64,000 bases of DNA, taken from the NCBI RefSeq assembly GCF_032051675.1, contig NZ_CP116968.1:1798001-1862000 (forward strand), in the 5' to 3' direction. The translations under genes were made by a program, and so were the position numbers. This stretch comes from Candidatus Nitrospira neomarina. GTDB taxonomy: Bacteria; Nitrospirota; Nitrospiria; Nitrospirales; UBA8639. Numbering within the stretch: position 1 is the stretch's first letter; each line of letters opens with the position of its first letter. Shown one piece after another: positions 10,291 through 17,829 of the stretch. The notes beneath the pieces were generated by a model, which worked only from the letters and a program-made list of their open reading frames with translations, was not told where the DNA came from and did no database searches.

Positions 10291-10319
10291 TTGACTAATT
10301 TCGTCAATTGACCAAGAAT
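10291..10319 (+). promoter_or_regulatory. Promoter-like palindrome, unit 1
   Basis: TTGACT at 10291-10296 and AAGAAT at 10314-10319 are 17 bp apart, a sigma-70 type layout. TTGAC-N7-GTCAA (10291-10307) overlaps the -35 and is an inverted repeat that could be an operator. The same arrangement recurs at 11932 and 13316. It lies 260 bp upstream of the ORF at 10551. Confidence 0.55.
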
Positions 10320-10472
10320 CACTGTTGGTTAATCCAATCCAGTGAAAGAACTTTGATGGCTAGGAAGAGGGAGTTATGCCGATCCGCATACGATGCCACA
10401 ATAAATTGACCTTTAGACGCGACTCATTGAAGCGGCGACAATTGGCATTTTGCACGGAACATTCAAAGGTGT

Positions 10473-10534
10473 GTTATACGGACAAAAATTGGCAGATCCG
10501 GCGCTTTTGCGGATCCGCCTAAATATCGTTGGCC
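10473..10534 (+). other. attC-like leader end, unit 1
   Basis: A 62-bp block with an imperfect stem (GGCAGATCCG / CGGATCCGCC), then CCTAAATATCGTTGGCC just before the ATG at 10551. Homologous blocks stand at 13500-13561 and 15209-15269 before other ORFs. The layout (central hairpin, CCTAA, then GTTRR) resembles the right half of integron attC sites, but the terminal heptamer here is not a canonical GTTRRRY. Confidence 0.4.
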
Positions 10535-10550
10535 GGTTCTGAGATCAGGC

Positions 10551-11276
10551 ATGCGCGATTTACTCACATTTACGCTCCTGATGGCGGTTGGGCCGTTGGC
10601 TTCCACTGCCGACGATGAAGGCGGTAGGCTTATGTCCCGCTTGCTGGATCTGTTGAAAAAAGAAGCTGCAACACCCTCAGAATTGGTACCAAGTATGACA
10701 GTGAGAGGCTCAGAGGTTGAGATCGCAGGACATCGCCTTCGTATTACACCTGTCTCAGAGCGAGTGCTTAGAACCGAGGGACAGTTCATATCTGCCGCTC
10801 GCTTTGAGATCGCCCTGGATAGTAGGAAGCAGAACGAGTTGATCGCCGGATCCATTGGCATAAGCAGCGATTCAGCCGACAACGCCACGAGCAATGCTGT
10901 TGTGGAATGGTATGTCGCGTTCGGATCGCCGATTCTCCGCAGTATTGCGGACCGCTCCCCCGATCTCACAGTAGGAAATTTTCGGGTGTACACCGGCGCT
11001 CTTCTTGTACGGGGACAGGCACCGGACGAACTTATTTCCGGACAGGTCATAACACCCGACAAGGTCCTCAAAGCAATCTCGGACACCCTTCCTCGCGTTA
11101 ATGCAAAAGTCCATTCTGTTCAGATCATGGTAGTCGTCGCTCCAGATGGACCCATAACGGGTGAGTGCAGAGTTGATTCGCAGCTTTCGGCTATAGCCTT
11201 TGCTTCACTCCAACAGCTGAGCTGGCCGAAAGGTCTTACGCCCTACATGTACAAGCAATCATATGTCCTTAGGTGA
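10551..11276 (+). CDS. Hypothetical protein, cassette ORF 1
   Basis: 241 residues. The start at ATG 10551 follows the attC-like block, with no strong Shine-Dalgarno. The N-terminus MRDLLTFTLLMAVGPLAS could be a short signal or hydrophobic segment. The rest looks like a soluble mixed alpha/beta protein (for example VVEWYVAFGSPILRSIADRSP). I do not recognise the family. GCTAAC at 11287-11292, 11 bases after the stop, resembles the left end of an attC site, and an imperfect hairpin follows (AGGAGCGCC with GGCGCTTGG...CCTCCT). A cargo gene of unknown function. Confidence 0.65.
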   Translation: MRDLLTFTLLMAVGPLASTADDEGGRLMSRLLDLLKKEAATPSELVPSMTVRGSEVEIAGHRLRITPVSERVLRTEGQFISAARFEIALDSRKQNELIAGSIGISSDSADNATSNAVVEWYVAFGSPILRSIADRSPDLTVGNFRVYTGALLVRGQAPDELISGQVITPDKVLKAISDTLPRVNAKVHSVQIMVVVAPDGPITGECRVDSQLSAIAFASLQQLSWPKGLTPYMYKQSYVLR

Positions 11277-11613
11277 CACATCCACAGCTAACAAGTGGCT
11301 CGAGAGGAGCGCCCAACACCAGGCTCTTGCTGGCGCTTGGCTATCCTCCTCAATGCACTCGTCCGCCCCGCCTCAATCCCAGCCTTAGATTGCAAAGGAA
11401 CGCTTGTGACTAGTGTTCGCAGTGCGATTAAGAGTTCTTTTGCGATTATAACCCGCTGAACCTGGGTGCGATGTTGTGGGTCTTTGGGGATTCTGGCCCT
11501 ACAAATTGGCAATGTGTATCGGGAATCCATCTTGGAATTGGCCGAAGAAACGCACGGGCAGACTTGCACATCGCACTTGTGCACCAAACTTTGGTAGCAA
11601 CATGATTTTCCGT
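11277..11613. other. Inter-cassette segment with nnrS-like relic
   Basis: No gene. 11456-11490 (TGAACCTGGGTGCGATG, then GGGTCTTTGGGG) matches the nnrS coding sequence at 9780-9815 at about four of five bases, mostly with synonymous differences. A related block lies at about 14755-14795. The stretch GGAATCCATCTTGGA to TTGCACATCGC before repeat R2 is also shared with the segment before R4. Confidence 0.5.
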
Positions 11614-11830
11614 GTTGCCGGGTTTCGCCCCGGCAGGCGAACTACTTTGGTTTCGACCAAAGTAGTCAAAACCATGGACGCCCCGTCTGGCCTCATTTAG
11701 AGCGGATGGACGCCAATTCCTAGGAGGGCGGACCAACTCGCCGGGCCTGTCCTGAGCTTTGTCAAAGGGCTCAAACAAGGCCCGCCAGCGGATGAGAGCG
11801 TCCCTACGTTGGGCCAGCCAGCAGGCGTCG
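11614..11830 (+). repeat. Hairpin-rich cassette repeat, copy R2
   Basis: Same element as R1, R3 and R4. Its second hairpin (11641-11666) has different arms, ACTACTTTGGT and ACCAAAGTAGT, yet still forms a perfect 11-bp stem around TTCG. Several paired positions therefore changed together relative to R1, which is direct evidence that the fold is kept. Confidence 0.9.
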
Positions 11831-11931
11831 AATCATGAGAGACGAATGCGTACCAGGGTTGGCTCCCATGGACAAAGCCTGGGCATCACCACTCTCCTCA
11901 AATTCAGGGACCTTTTGAAAGGTTGCCAAAC

Positions 11932-11960
11932 TTGACTAATTTCGTCAATTGGCCAAAAAT
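11932..11960 (+). promoter_or_regulatory. Promoter-like palindrome, unit 2
   Basis: TTGACT (11932-11937), 17-bp spacer, AAAAAT (11955-11960), with the inverted repeat TTGAC-N7-GTCAA over the -35. It lies 117 bp upstream of the methyltransferase start and is nearly identical to the sites at 10291 and 13316. Confidence 0.6.
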
Positions 11961-12030
11961 TATTCCGCCTAAATGGAAAGAAATGGGGGCAATAAAAGTT
12001 ATTAATATCAAAACCTAAACAATATTGTTC

Positions 12031-12037
12031 GTTAGAG
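12031..12037 (+). other. attC-like right end (GTTAGAG) before cassette ORF 2
   Basis: CCTAAACAATATTGTTC then GTTAGAG, 11 bases before the ATG at 12049. The CCTAA(A)CA...GTTAGA pattern is also seen at 13546-13561. In integrons the crossover falls in G/TTRRRY and the next cassette's start codon follows closely. Confidence 0.4.
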
Positions 12038-12048
12038 AGGAACGGACC

Positions 12049-12861
12049 ATGAATCCAAACCAAGCACTTTGGGAAAAAGGGGACTTTACGCGCATTGCCG
12101 ACACCATGCGAGAAAGTGGTGAGGCACTCGTCCAGCGATTCGGCATCACACAAGGGCTCAAGGTTCTGGACCTTGGATGCGGGGATGGCACGACGGCCTT
12201 GCCAGCGGCAAAACTCGGAGCGGAAGTGTTGGGCGTCGATATCGCGAGGAACCTGGTTGAGGCCGGAAACAAGCGGGCCAGGGAATATGGCCTCACCAAT
12301 TGCACGTTTCAGGAAGGCGATGCGTCCAATCTACACCAGTTGCCGGATCAGACGTTTGACCTCGTCGTGAGTATCTTTGGTGCAATGTTTGCGCCGAATC
12401 CGTTTGAGGTGGCCAAGGAGAAAGTACGCGTGACCCGGCCGGGTGGTCGGATCGTGATGGGTAACTGGATTCCTAATGATCCGACCTTGGTCGCCCAGAT
12501 TTTGAAAATCAGCTCCAGCTACACGCCGCCGCCACCGGAAGGCTTCGTTAGCCCGATGACCTGGGGAGTCGAGTCCCACGTGATCGAGCGATTTACCGGT
12601 GCCGGAATTCCAGCAGAGCAGATATCTTTTGCACGCGACACGTTCACGTTCAACTATCCCATGGCACCCTCAGCATTCGTCGATGAATTCAGAAAATACT
12701 ACGGGCCAACTATGAATGCATTTGAAGCCGCAGAAAAAAATGGCCGAGCCGCTGACCTGCAAAAGGAACTGGAGGATTTATTCAATAGTCAAAACAAAAG
12801 CGGTCGCAAGGATTCCACATCGATTCCGGCAACTTTCTTGCGCGTGACAGTTGAACTCTGA
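12049..12861 (+). CDS. Class I SAM-dependent methyltransferase, cassette ORF 2
   Basis: 270 residues from ATG 12049 (GAGGAACGG upstream). The Rossmann-type SAM site is clear: motif I VLDLGCGDGTTALPAA, acidic motif II LGVDIA, then FQEGDASNLHQLPDQTFDLVVS and the post-I strand TRPGGRIVMGNW. This places it in the UbiE/COQ5-like or small-molecule methyltransferase superfamily. The substrate cannot be read. Residues after about 150 (including SYTPPPPEGF) form a variable cap. It sits in the cassette region between R2 and R3 with its own promoter-like element. Confidence 0.88.
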   Translation: MNPNQALWEKGDFTRIADTMRESGEALVQRFGITQGLKVLDLGCGDGTTALPAAKLGAEVLGVDIARNLVEAGNKRAREYGLTNCTFQEGDASNLHQLPDQTFDLVVSIFGAMFAPNPFEVAKEKVRVTRPGGRIVMGNWIPNDPTLVAQILKISSSYTPPPPEGFVSPMTWGVESHVIERFTGAGIPAEQISFARDTFTFNYPMAPSAFVDEFRKYYGPTMNAFEAAEKNGRAADLQKELEDLFNSQNKSGRKDSTSIPATFLRVTVEL

Positions 12862-13026
12862 AAAGTTTCGGCAGAGGAACGAAAGGGATGGTGATCCGGG
12901 CCTGAACCTAGGCAGTTTGATGATGTATATCGGGAATTCAATTTTGGGGCATGCCTGGGAAAAAGCGCTAGCAGGTTTGCACATCTTACTTATATAGCTA
13001 ATTTTCGTGGCATTGTGATGTTTTGT
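12862..13026. other. Inter-cassette segment before R3
   Basis: No gene. GTATATCGGGAATTC to TTTGCACATCTTAC (about 12926-12990) aligns with the segments before R2 and R4, showing that the repeated unit extends at least 100 bp left of the hairpin core. Confidence 0.5.
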
Positions 13027-13210
13027 GTTGCCGGGTTTCGCCCCGGCAGGCGAGGTCCTTTTGTTTCGGCAAAAGGACCCAAAACCATTGACGCCCCGTC
13101 TGGCTTTATTAAAGTGTAGGGACGCAGGAGGGCGGACCAACTCGCCGGGCTCAAACAAGGCCCGCCAGCAGATGAGAGCGTCCCTCCGTTGGGCCAGCCG
13201 GCAGGCGTCG
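13027..13210 (+). repeat. Hairpin-rich cassette repeat, copy R3
   Basis: Nearly identical to R1 but lacks 24 bp in the middle, exactly as expected from slippage between two GGGC direct repeats. The second hairpin is intact (13054-13079, GGTCCTTTTG / CAAAAGGACC). Confidence 0.9.
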
Positions 13211-13315
13211 GACAATGGAAGACCGATGTTCACGCATCCCACGCTCCTTTTGGAAATGAGCAATAGTCATCAACAAACACTCGACACCCCCCGCTCCCTT
13301 TTGTAGGCCCACAAC

Positions 13316-13344
13316 TTGACTTCATTCGTCAATTGACGAAAAAT
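13316..13344 (+). promoter_or_regulatory. Promoter-like palindrome, unit 3
   Basis: TTGACT (13316-13321), 17-bp spacer, AAAAAT (13339-13344); TTGAC-N7-GTCAA overlaps the -35. The following ~170 bp is recognisably homologous to the leader of unit 1 (10320-10540), although the ORFs behind them are unrelated. Confidence 0.6.
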
Positions 13345-13499
13345 TCGTCTGCATTATTCTGGCCCGGTTCATGGGCTTTGAGTGCTGAAAGACGGTTGTT
13401 ATGGCGATCAGAATAAATTGTCACAATACGAAACCCCTTAGGCGAACGACTATAAAACGGCGCCAAAAATGGTATTATGCTTAGCAAATTCGATGGAGA

Positions 13500-13561
13500 G
13501 TTATAAGCACAGAAATTGGTAGATCCGACTCATTTGCGAACCTGCCTAAACATTGTTAGAG
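13500..13561 (+). other. attC-like leader end, unit 3
   Basis: GTTATAAG at the left, a central imperfect hairpin (AGATCCGACTC / GCGAACCTGC region), CCTAAACATT, then GTTAGAG at 13555-13561, 14 bases before the ATG at 13576. Best of the four candidate attC-like ends, though its left heptamer is not canonical RYYYAAC. Confidence 0.45.
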
Positions 13562-13575
13562 CAAGGAGAGAGAAC

Positions 13576-14021
13576 ATGGGATGGAACATCAAGTGCACAG
13601 ATTCAAGTTGCGGTCAGCAGTCGTGGGCTAACAACATCGTTGACCTCATCGCAAATCACAGAGACGGCGCTGGCTGGTTTCTCTGCTCATGCGGAAAGCA
13701 CGGCTTCATAAAAAGATCTTTAGGCTGCAAGAGATTGGCGAATTTTGGGAGCCGTACTTGCGCGGCGTTATACCGCTCGGCAAGACCAGTGACATTTATC
13801 AACCTTTCGTCTTTCTCGTTAGCTACGAGCCGAGCAGCGAAGCCACAGACATCTGGTTTTCTTACTACAAAGACCTCCGTAGCTCCGGTGGACGCTTGAA
13901 GCTCGGTTATGGCCCAGGTGGGCCACCTGTTCTGGGCAAAGTCAGTTTCCTGAATCTGCTGTCTCAGCTAGTAGCAACGCAATGCCTCACGAAGCAGGAG
14001 GTTGTAAGCGCCGTCAGTTAA
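13576..14021 (+). pseudogene. Cys-rich protein with a frameshift, cassette ORF 3
   Basis: The frame from ATG 13576 (AAGGAGAGAGAAC upstream) encodes MGWNIKCTDSSCGQQSW...FLCSCGKHGFI, with two Cys pairs that look zinc-binding. Near 13711-13717 (ATAAAAAG) the sensible reading moves to the -1 frame and continues as KKIFRLQEIGEFWEPYLRG to a stop at 14021, giving about 148 residues in total. A one-base indel in the A5 run is the simplest explanation: sequencing error, mutation, or less likely programmed slippage. The original frame runs on with low-complexity sequence to 13899. TCTAAC at 14029-14034 follows the stop. Function unknown. Confidence 0.6.
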
Positions 14022-14230
14022 TCCGCGCTCTAACATGCTTGGGGGAAGGTCTTTCAATATGAAAGCAAATGGTCAGACCTTAGGATCTTGAGCGGAGCCG
14101 GGAACGGATTGCATGATTGCAAAACCCGACATCCACGACAAATCGAGGTTCATTTCTGACGGCAGCTAACATTCCCACTCCACCGGAACGCTTCTTTCCT
14201 CGCGCACTCTAAGCTAGCTTTTTAGATACC

Positions 14231-14713
14231 ATGAAAATCGCTTCGACCAATGCCACAGTTGCAGCCCAATCAGATGCTCAAGGCTTCTGGCGCTTCGCGG
14301 CAAACTACCTTCTTGCTGCGCGCACAGTCGAAGTGAAGATACACGGGGAAGGTCAGCTATTCTATCCAACGCTCCAGCTCTATGGCATAACAATCGAGCT
14401 AATTCTCAAGGCATTTCTGCTCAAGCGCGGTTTAAAGCTAGACCAAATGCGTACCCTTTCGCATAACTTAGAAAAGACTCTCATATTGGCTCGGCGGCGG
14501 AAGCTCGGGCGAGAGGTAAAGCTTGATCCCAGGGAAATCGCCGCAATCCACGTCCTGAGCATAATTTACTCAGGGAACCAACTTCGATATATAGTCACCG
14601 GCAGCACGAAAGTACCGCAACTTGTATACATAGGGCGGGCGGCAAAGGAACTCGTCGTGGGGCTCGAGTATTTCTGCACAGGAACAAGTGGAAGACTTAC
14701 CCATGCTGTCTAA
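14231..14713 (+). CDS. HEPN-like protein, cassette ORF 4
   Basis: 160 residues, mainly helical. The pattern YPTLQLYGITIELILKAFLL followed by RTLSHNLEKTL resembles HEPN-type proteins, where a P..QLY..AIEL.LKA helix precedes a (G)HDL motif. The RNase motif of active HEPN toxins (R-x4-6-H) is not evident, so nuclease activity should not be assumed. The stop codon lies inside GTCTAAC (14708-14714), an exact match to the left consensus RYYYAAC of attC sites. No antitoxin-like partner (for example MNT) is adjacent. Typical small cargo ORF. Confidence 0.6.
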   Translation: MKIASTNATVAAQSDAQGFWRFAANYLLAARTVEVKIHGEGQLFYPTLQLYGITIELILKAFLLKRGLKLDQMRTLSHNLEKTLILARRRKLGREVKLDPREIAAIHVLSIIYSGNQLRYIVTGSTKVPQLVYIGRAAKELVVGLEYFCTGTSGRLTHAV

Positions 14714-14933
14714 CAACAGCATGCAGGTTCCCAATGCCGATCATACTCTAAAGTCCGGTGAACGTGGGTACAATGATATGGGTCTCTGGGGATCAAAGAG
14801 AATTTATGGTTCTGGCCTCACGGATTGACAATTTATAAAAGGAATCCATCTTGGAGTTGGCCGGAACAAAGTCGCTGACAGGTTCGCACATCGCTTTTGT
14901 GCAACTAACTATCGTGTCAACGTGATATTCCGT
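14714..14933. other. Inter-cassette segment before R4
   Basis: No gene. GTGAACGTGGGTACAATG (from 14758) echoes nnrS 9780-9797 and the block at 11457. GGAATCCATCTTGGAGTTGG and TTCGCACATCGC are shared with the segment before R2. Confidence 0.5.
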
Positions 14934-15148
14934 GTTGCCGGGTTTCGCCCCGGCAGGCGAGGTCCTTCTCTTTCGGGAAAAGGACCCAAAACCATTGACG
15001 CCCCGTCTGGCTTCCTAGGATCGGAGGGCCGCCAATTCCTATGAGAGCGGACCAACTCGCCGGGCCTGTCCTGAGCTTTGTCGAAGGGCTCAAACAAGGC
15101 CAGCCAGCAGATGAGAGCGTCCCGCTGTTGGCCAGCCGGCAGGCCTCG
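14934..15148 (+). repeat. Hairpin-rich cassette repeat, copy R4
   Basis: Fourth copy. The second hairpin (14961-14986) is GGTCCTTCTC / GAAAAGGACC with one mismatch. The middle part differs more from R1/R3 and is closer to R2 (for example CGCCAATTCCTA). No TTGAC-N7-GTCAA element follows this copy. Confidence 0.88.
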
Positions 15149-15208
15149 GATAAAGGAAGAAGAATGTTCACCAGGATTCGCCCTTCTGAAAAAGGCCCGG
15201 CCATTTGA

Positions 15209-15269
15209 ATATACGGGCAGAAATCTACAGATTCGGCTCTTGTGCGGATTCTTCTAAACCTTATTAGAC
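15209..15269 (+). other. attC-like leader end, unit 4
   Basis: ATACGGGCAGAAATC, a central CAGATTCGG / GCGGATTCT hairpin, then TTCTAAACCTTATTAGACC. Homologous to 10473-10534 and 13500-13561. The ORF start follows after 43 bases. Confidence 0.4.
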
Positions 15270-15311
15270 CGCCTCAGTGAACCGGACAGACTTTTCAATG
15301 GAGATTGGACA

Positions 15312-16652
15312 ATGAACATAACCGACAAGAGGGGAAATCCCGTTTCATACGGATCGCAGAAGGCGATCGAGCGTCTGGACGGAGTATGCGACATGATGCA
15401 CGCCTATCAGGCAGACCCCTTGGCCGAGGTCGATGCCATCATCGCCGAGTATCCAGACTTTGCGCTGGCGCACGCGTTCCGCGCTGGTGCACTGGCGACC
15501 GCAACCGATAAAGCGTTCGAGCCGGAGCTGATCAAGAGTCTGAACGCGGCTGAAGCACTCGCCAGGAAGGCAAACGAACGTGAGCGCTTGCATATCGCCG
15601 CATGTCGCGCCTGGCTCGACGGCGAATGGGGGCGCGCTATCGAGGCATGGGGCCGAGCCTCGACCGAGTATCCGCGGGACTTGCTGGCGCTGCAGTTTGC
15701 GCACCTCGGCGATTTCTACCTGGGACACTCGCACTTACTCCGTGATCGCATTGCGCGCGTGTTGCAGCATTGGGATCGCAGCATTCCAGGTTATGGTTTC
15801 GTCGAGGGCATGTATGCCTTCGGGCTCGAAGAGTCCGGCGAATACGCAAAGGCTGAAGAGCGCGGTCGCAGGGCCGTTGCCCTGAACGGGCAGGATGGAT
15901 GGGCCGTTCACGCAGTGACGCACGTGATGGAAATGCAGGGCCGCGCCGACGAGGGCGCCGACTATCTGGCTGCATCTGCCGAGGATTGGGCGCCGAACAG
16001 CATGTTTGCCTTCCATTTGTGGTGGCACCAGGCACTGTTCCGGATCGAGGCGAACGACACGGTTTCCGCATTGAAGCTGTTTGACGAAAGCGTATCTGCC
16101 GGCGGCTTCGGTCAGGCACTCGAGCTCGTCGATGGCTCGTCGCTACTGTGGCGGCTGTGGCTAATCGGGCAAGATGTCGGCGACCGGTGGACAGATCTTG
16201 CTGACAAGTGGGAGGCGCGAGCCGAAGATGCGTACTATGCTTTCAACGACGTGAACGCGATGATCGCATTTGTTGGTGCGGGCCGCGCCGACACTCAGTC
16301 GAGATTGATCTCAGCCGCCAAGCGTGCAGCTGCCGGTCAGGGCACGAATGCGATGATGAGCCGCGAGGTCGGGGTGCCCGCGTGCGAAGGCCTCGCAGCG
16401 TTCGGTCGAGGCGATTATGCGCAGGCGATCGAATATTTGCTGCCTGTTCGCGGTAAAGCCAACCGCATGGGCGGCAGCCATGCGCAACGCGACCTGTTCT
16501 CCTGGACGCTCACAGAAGCGGCGATCCGCCTTGGCGATCGCGAGCTGACCGACGCTTTCGTCGCTGAGCGACTGTCCTGGAAGCCGGAGAGCCGGATCAA
16601 CCGAGCGTGGGCGACCCGGTCCGAGCAAATACAACGCAAGCGTTCCGTCTAA
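15312..16652 (+). CDS. TPR-fold protein, TTC38-like, cassette ORF 5
   Basis: 446 residues, all-helical. WAVHAVTHVMEMQGRADEG followed by FAFHLWWHQALFRIEANDT matches the pattern of tetratricopeptide repeat protein 38 (TTC38)-like proteins, whose biochemical role is unknown. No signal peptide. The gene is visibly richer in G+C than its neighbours and uses GC-ending codons heavily, suggesting acquisition from another genome. The start at ATG 15312 lacks a strong Shine-Dalgarno. The stop is embedded in GTCTAAC (16647-16653), again the attC left consensus. Confidence 0.8.
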   Translation: MNITDKRGNPVSYGSQKAIERLDGVCDMMHAYQADPLAEVDAIIAEYPDFALAHAFRAGALATATDKAFEPELIKSLNAAEALARKANERERLHIAACRAWLDGEWGRAIEAWGRASTEYPRDLLALQFAHLGDFYLGHSHLLRDRIARVLQHWDRSIPGYGFVEGMYAFGLEESGEYAKAEERGRRAVALNGQDGWAVHAVTHVMEMQGRADEGADYLAASAEDWAPNSMFAFHLWWHQALFRIEANDTVSALKLFDESVSAGGFGQALELVDGSSLLWRLWLIGQDVGDRWTDLADKWEARAEDAYYAFNDVNAMIAFVGAGRADTQSRLISAAKRAAAGQGTNAMMSREVGVPACEGLAAFGRGDYAQAIEYLLPVRGKANRMGGSHAQRDLFSWTLTEAAIRLGDRELTDAFVAERLSWKPESRINRAWATRSEQIQRKRSV

Positions 16653-16809
16653 CCCCCCGTTTCAGTCGATTGTCCTTTTCGTCTACCGAACGAGAACGTT
16701 AACCCCTATTACCCATACACGTAATTCTCGTTCCCACCAGGTACATAGATTTTCGATCATCTATGCACCGCCAGACTTGGCCATACAGAAGATTATCGTG
16801 TTCTGAGGT

Positions 16810-17829
16810 TCATGCAAGCGGTCTTGCGATCTCATTCGCTGTTCGACACATGGCATGCTCCAGAACCGGACGGGTCATGGGCGTGTGTGGCGTTGAGTCC
16901 AACAGGGGGATCTCTCTCCCCTGCTCGATGCCCTGCGGGACGTCATCCGGCCAGAATTGTTCTCTTCTGATTTCCCGGCCATTTTTATCCCGATAGACCA
17001 GCTCATCGGTAACCAGATCGTATTCCGGTATGTCGGTCTGTTCCCATCGTTGCATGAAATATTGATAACACAACGTATACAGCCCGTGGTCGTTTGCGTT
17101 GTGCCGCAGCACGTATTCCGGCATCTCCTGAATATCCAGGTCGGTATGGTAATGCTGCATCCAAAGATAGTCCCCAAGAATGACCAATTTCAGAAGGGGA
17201 GGATCCGAATAGAGTTTCAGTTTGACGGATTTTCCGACCCCTTGAAGCCTTTTGAGCAATTCAATGCTTTGCCTTACGCCCGCTCGATATTTCTCAATCG
17301 ACATCAATGGATCCGCAATCGCCCGGATACGTGCACTGGCACCCTGGCTAAAGGGGTTCACCAGCATGATGTTGGCTCCCAGGCATTTATCCAGAATGGT
17401 CGATAAGTCCCCCACCTGATCACGCAAGGTGTCATACCCGCTTGACCCGATGACCAGGACGGTCCGGCCACGCCCCTGGGTCTGCCGAAGTTTGCGAATT
17501 CCATCCTCAGCCCGCCGGGCCCGTTTGGGGAAAAATGACACGAAGCCGGCATCGATCGCCATTTTGGCCAGCTTCCGGTCCTGCCAACTCCGCCGGATAT
17601 AGGTCATCACCACAATCAGTAACGCCGCGACACCTATTTCCAACGCCACGATCGACATTTTTTCCTTCTCCACCCTTGTCCAATAGGTCAGAAAACTTCT
17701 GGCCACGGTAGGGAGCGATATCGCAATCCCCGCACTCAGACACAGGATTACAATATGATAGCCAATGTCGGAGGCATTCTTGATACCCTCACCAATTTTG
17801 GCCACAATTTTTTTTACTATCTTTACCAT
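16810..17829 (-). CDS. Membrane-anchored protein of unknown function
   Basis: 339 residues from ATG 17829, chosen because AAAGAAG lies upstream; the frame extends 17 codons further. Two N-terminal hydrophobic segments (IVILCLSAGIAISLPTVA and VALEIGVAALLIVVMTYI) anchor a cytoplasmic domain with TVLVIGSSGYDTLRDQ, ANIMLVNPFSQGA and KLKLYSDPPLLKLVILGDYL. This order weakly recalls phospholipase-D-fold domains, but no HxK(x)4D motif is visible. The first residues (IVKKIVAKIGEGI) resemble the SulP start [12 protein letters not shown] at 20674, and the 5' leader is also shared with sulP. Confidence 0.75.
   Translation of the reverse strand: MVKIVKKIVAKIGEGIKNASDIGYHIVILCLSAGIAISLPTVARSFLTYWTRVEKEKMSIVALEIGVAALLIVVMTYIRRSWQDRKLAKMAIDAGFVSFFPKRARRAEDGIRKLRQTQGRGRTVLVIGSSGYDTLRDQVGDLSTILDKCLGANIMLVNPFSQGASARIRAIADPLMSIEKYRAGVRQSIELLKRLQGVGKSVKLKLYSDPPLLKLVILGDYLWMQHYHTDLDIQEMPEYVLRHNANDHGLYTLCYQYFMQRWEQTDIPEYDLVTDELVYRDKNGREIRREQFWPDDVPQGIEQGREIPLLDSTPHTPMTRPVLEHAMCRTANEIARPLA

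Noticed and set aside
14231-14713. HEPN/MNT toxin-antitoxin system
   Set aside because: Only one HEPN-like ORF, no R-x4-6-H motif and no nucleotidyltransferase partner nearby.
9987-15148. R1-R4 as a CRISPR array
   Set aside because: Repeats are ~210 bp and spaced by more than 1 kb with ORFs; no short regular repeat-spacer pattern and no cas genes.
15637-16119. 160-codon Arg/Pro-rich frame antisense to the TTC38-like gene
   Set aside because: Long antisense frames are expected in GC-rich genes; no start signal or family.
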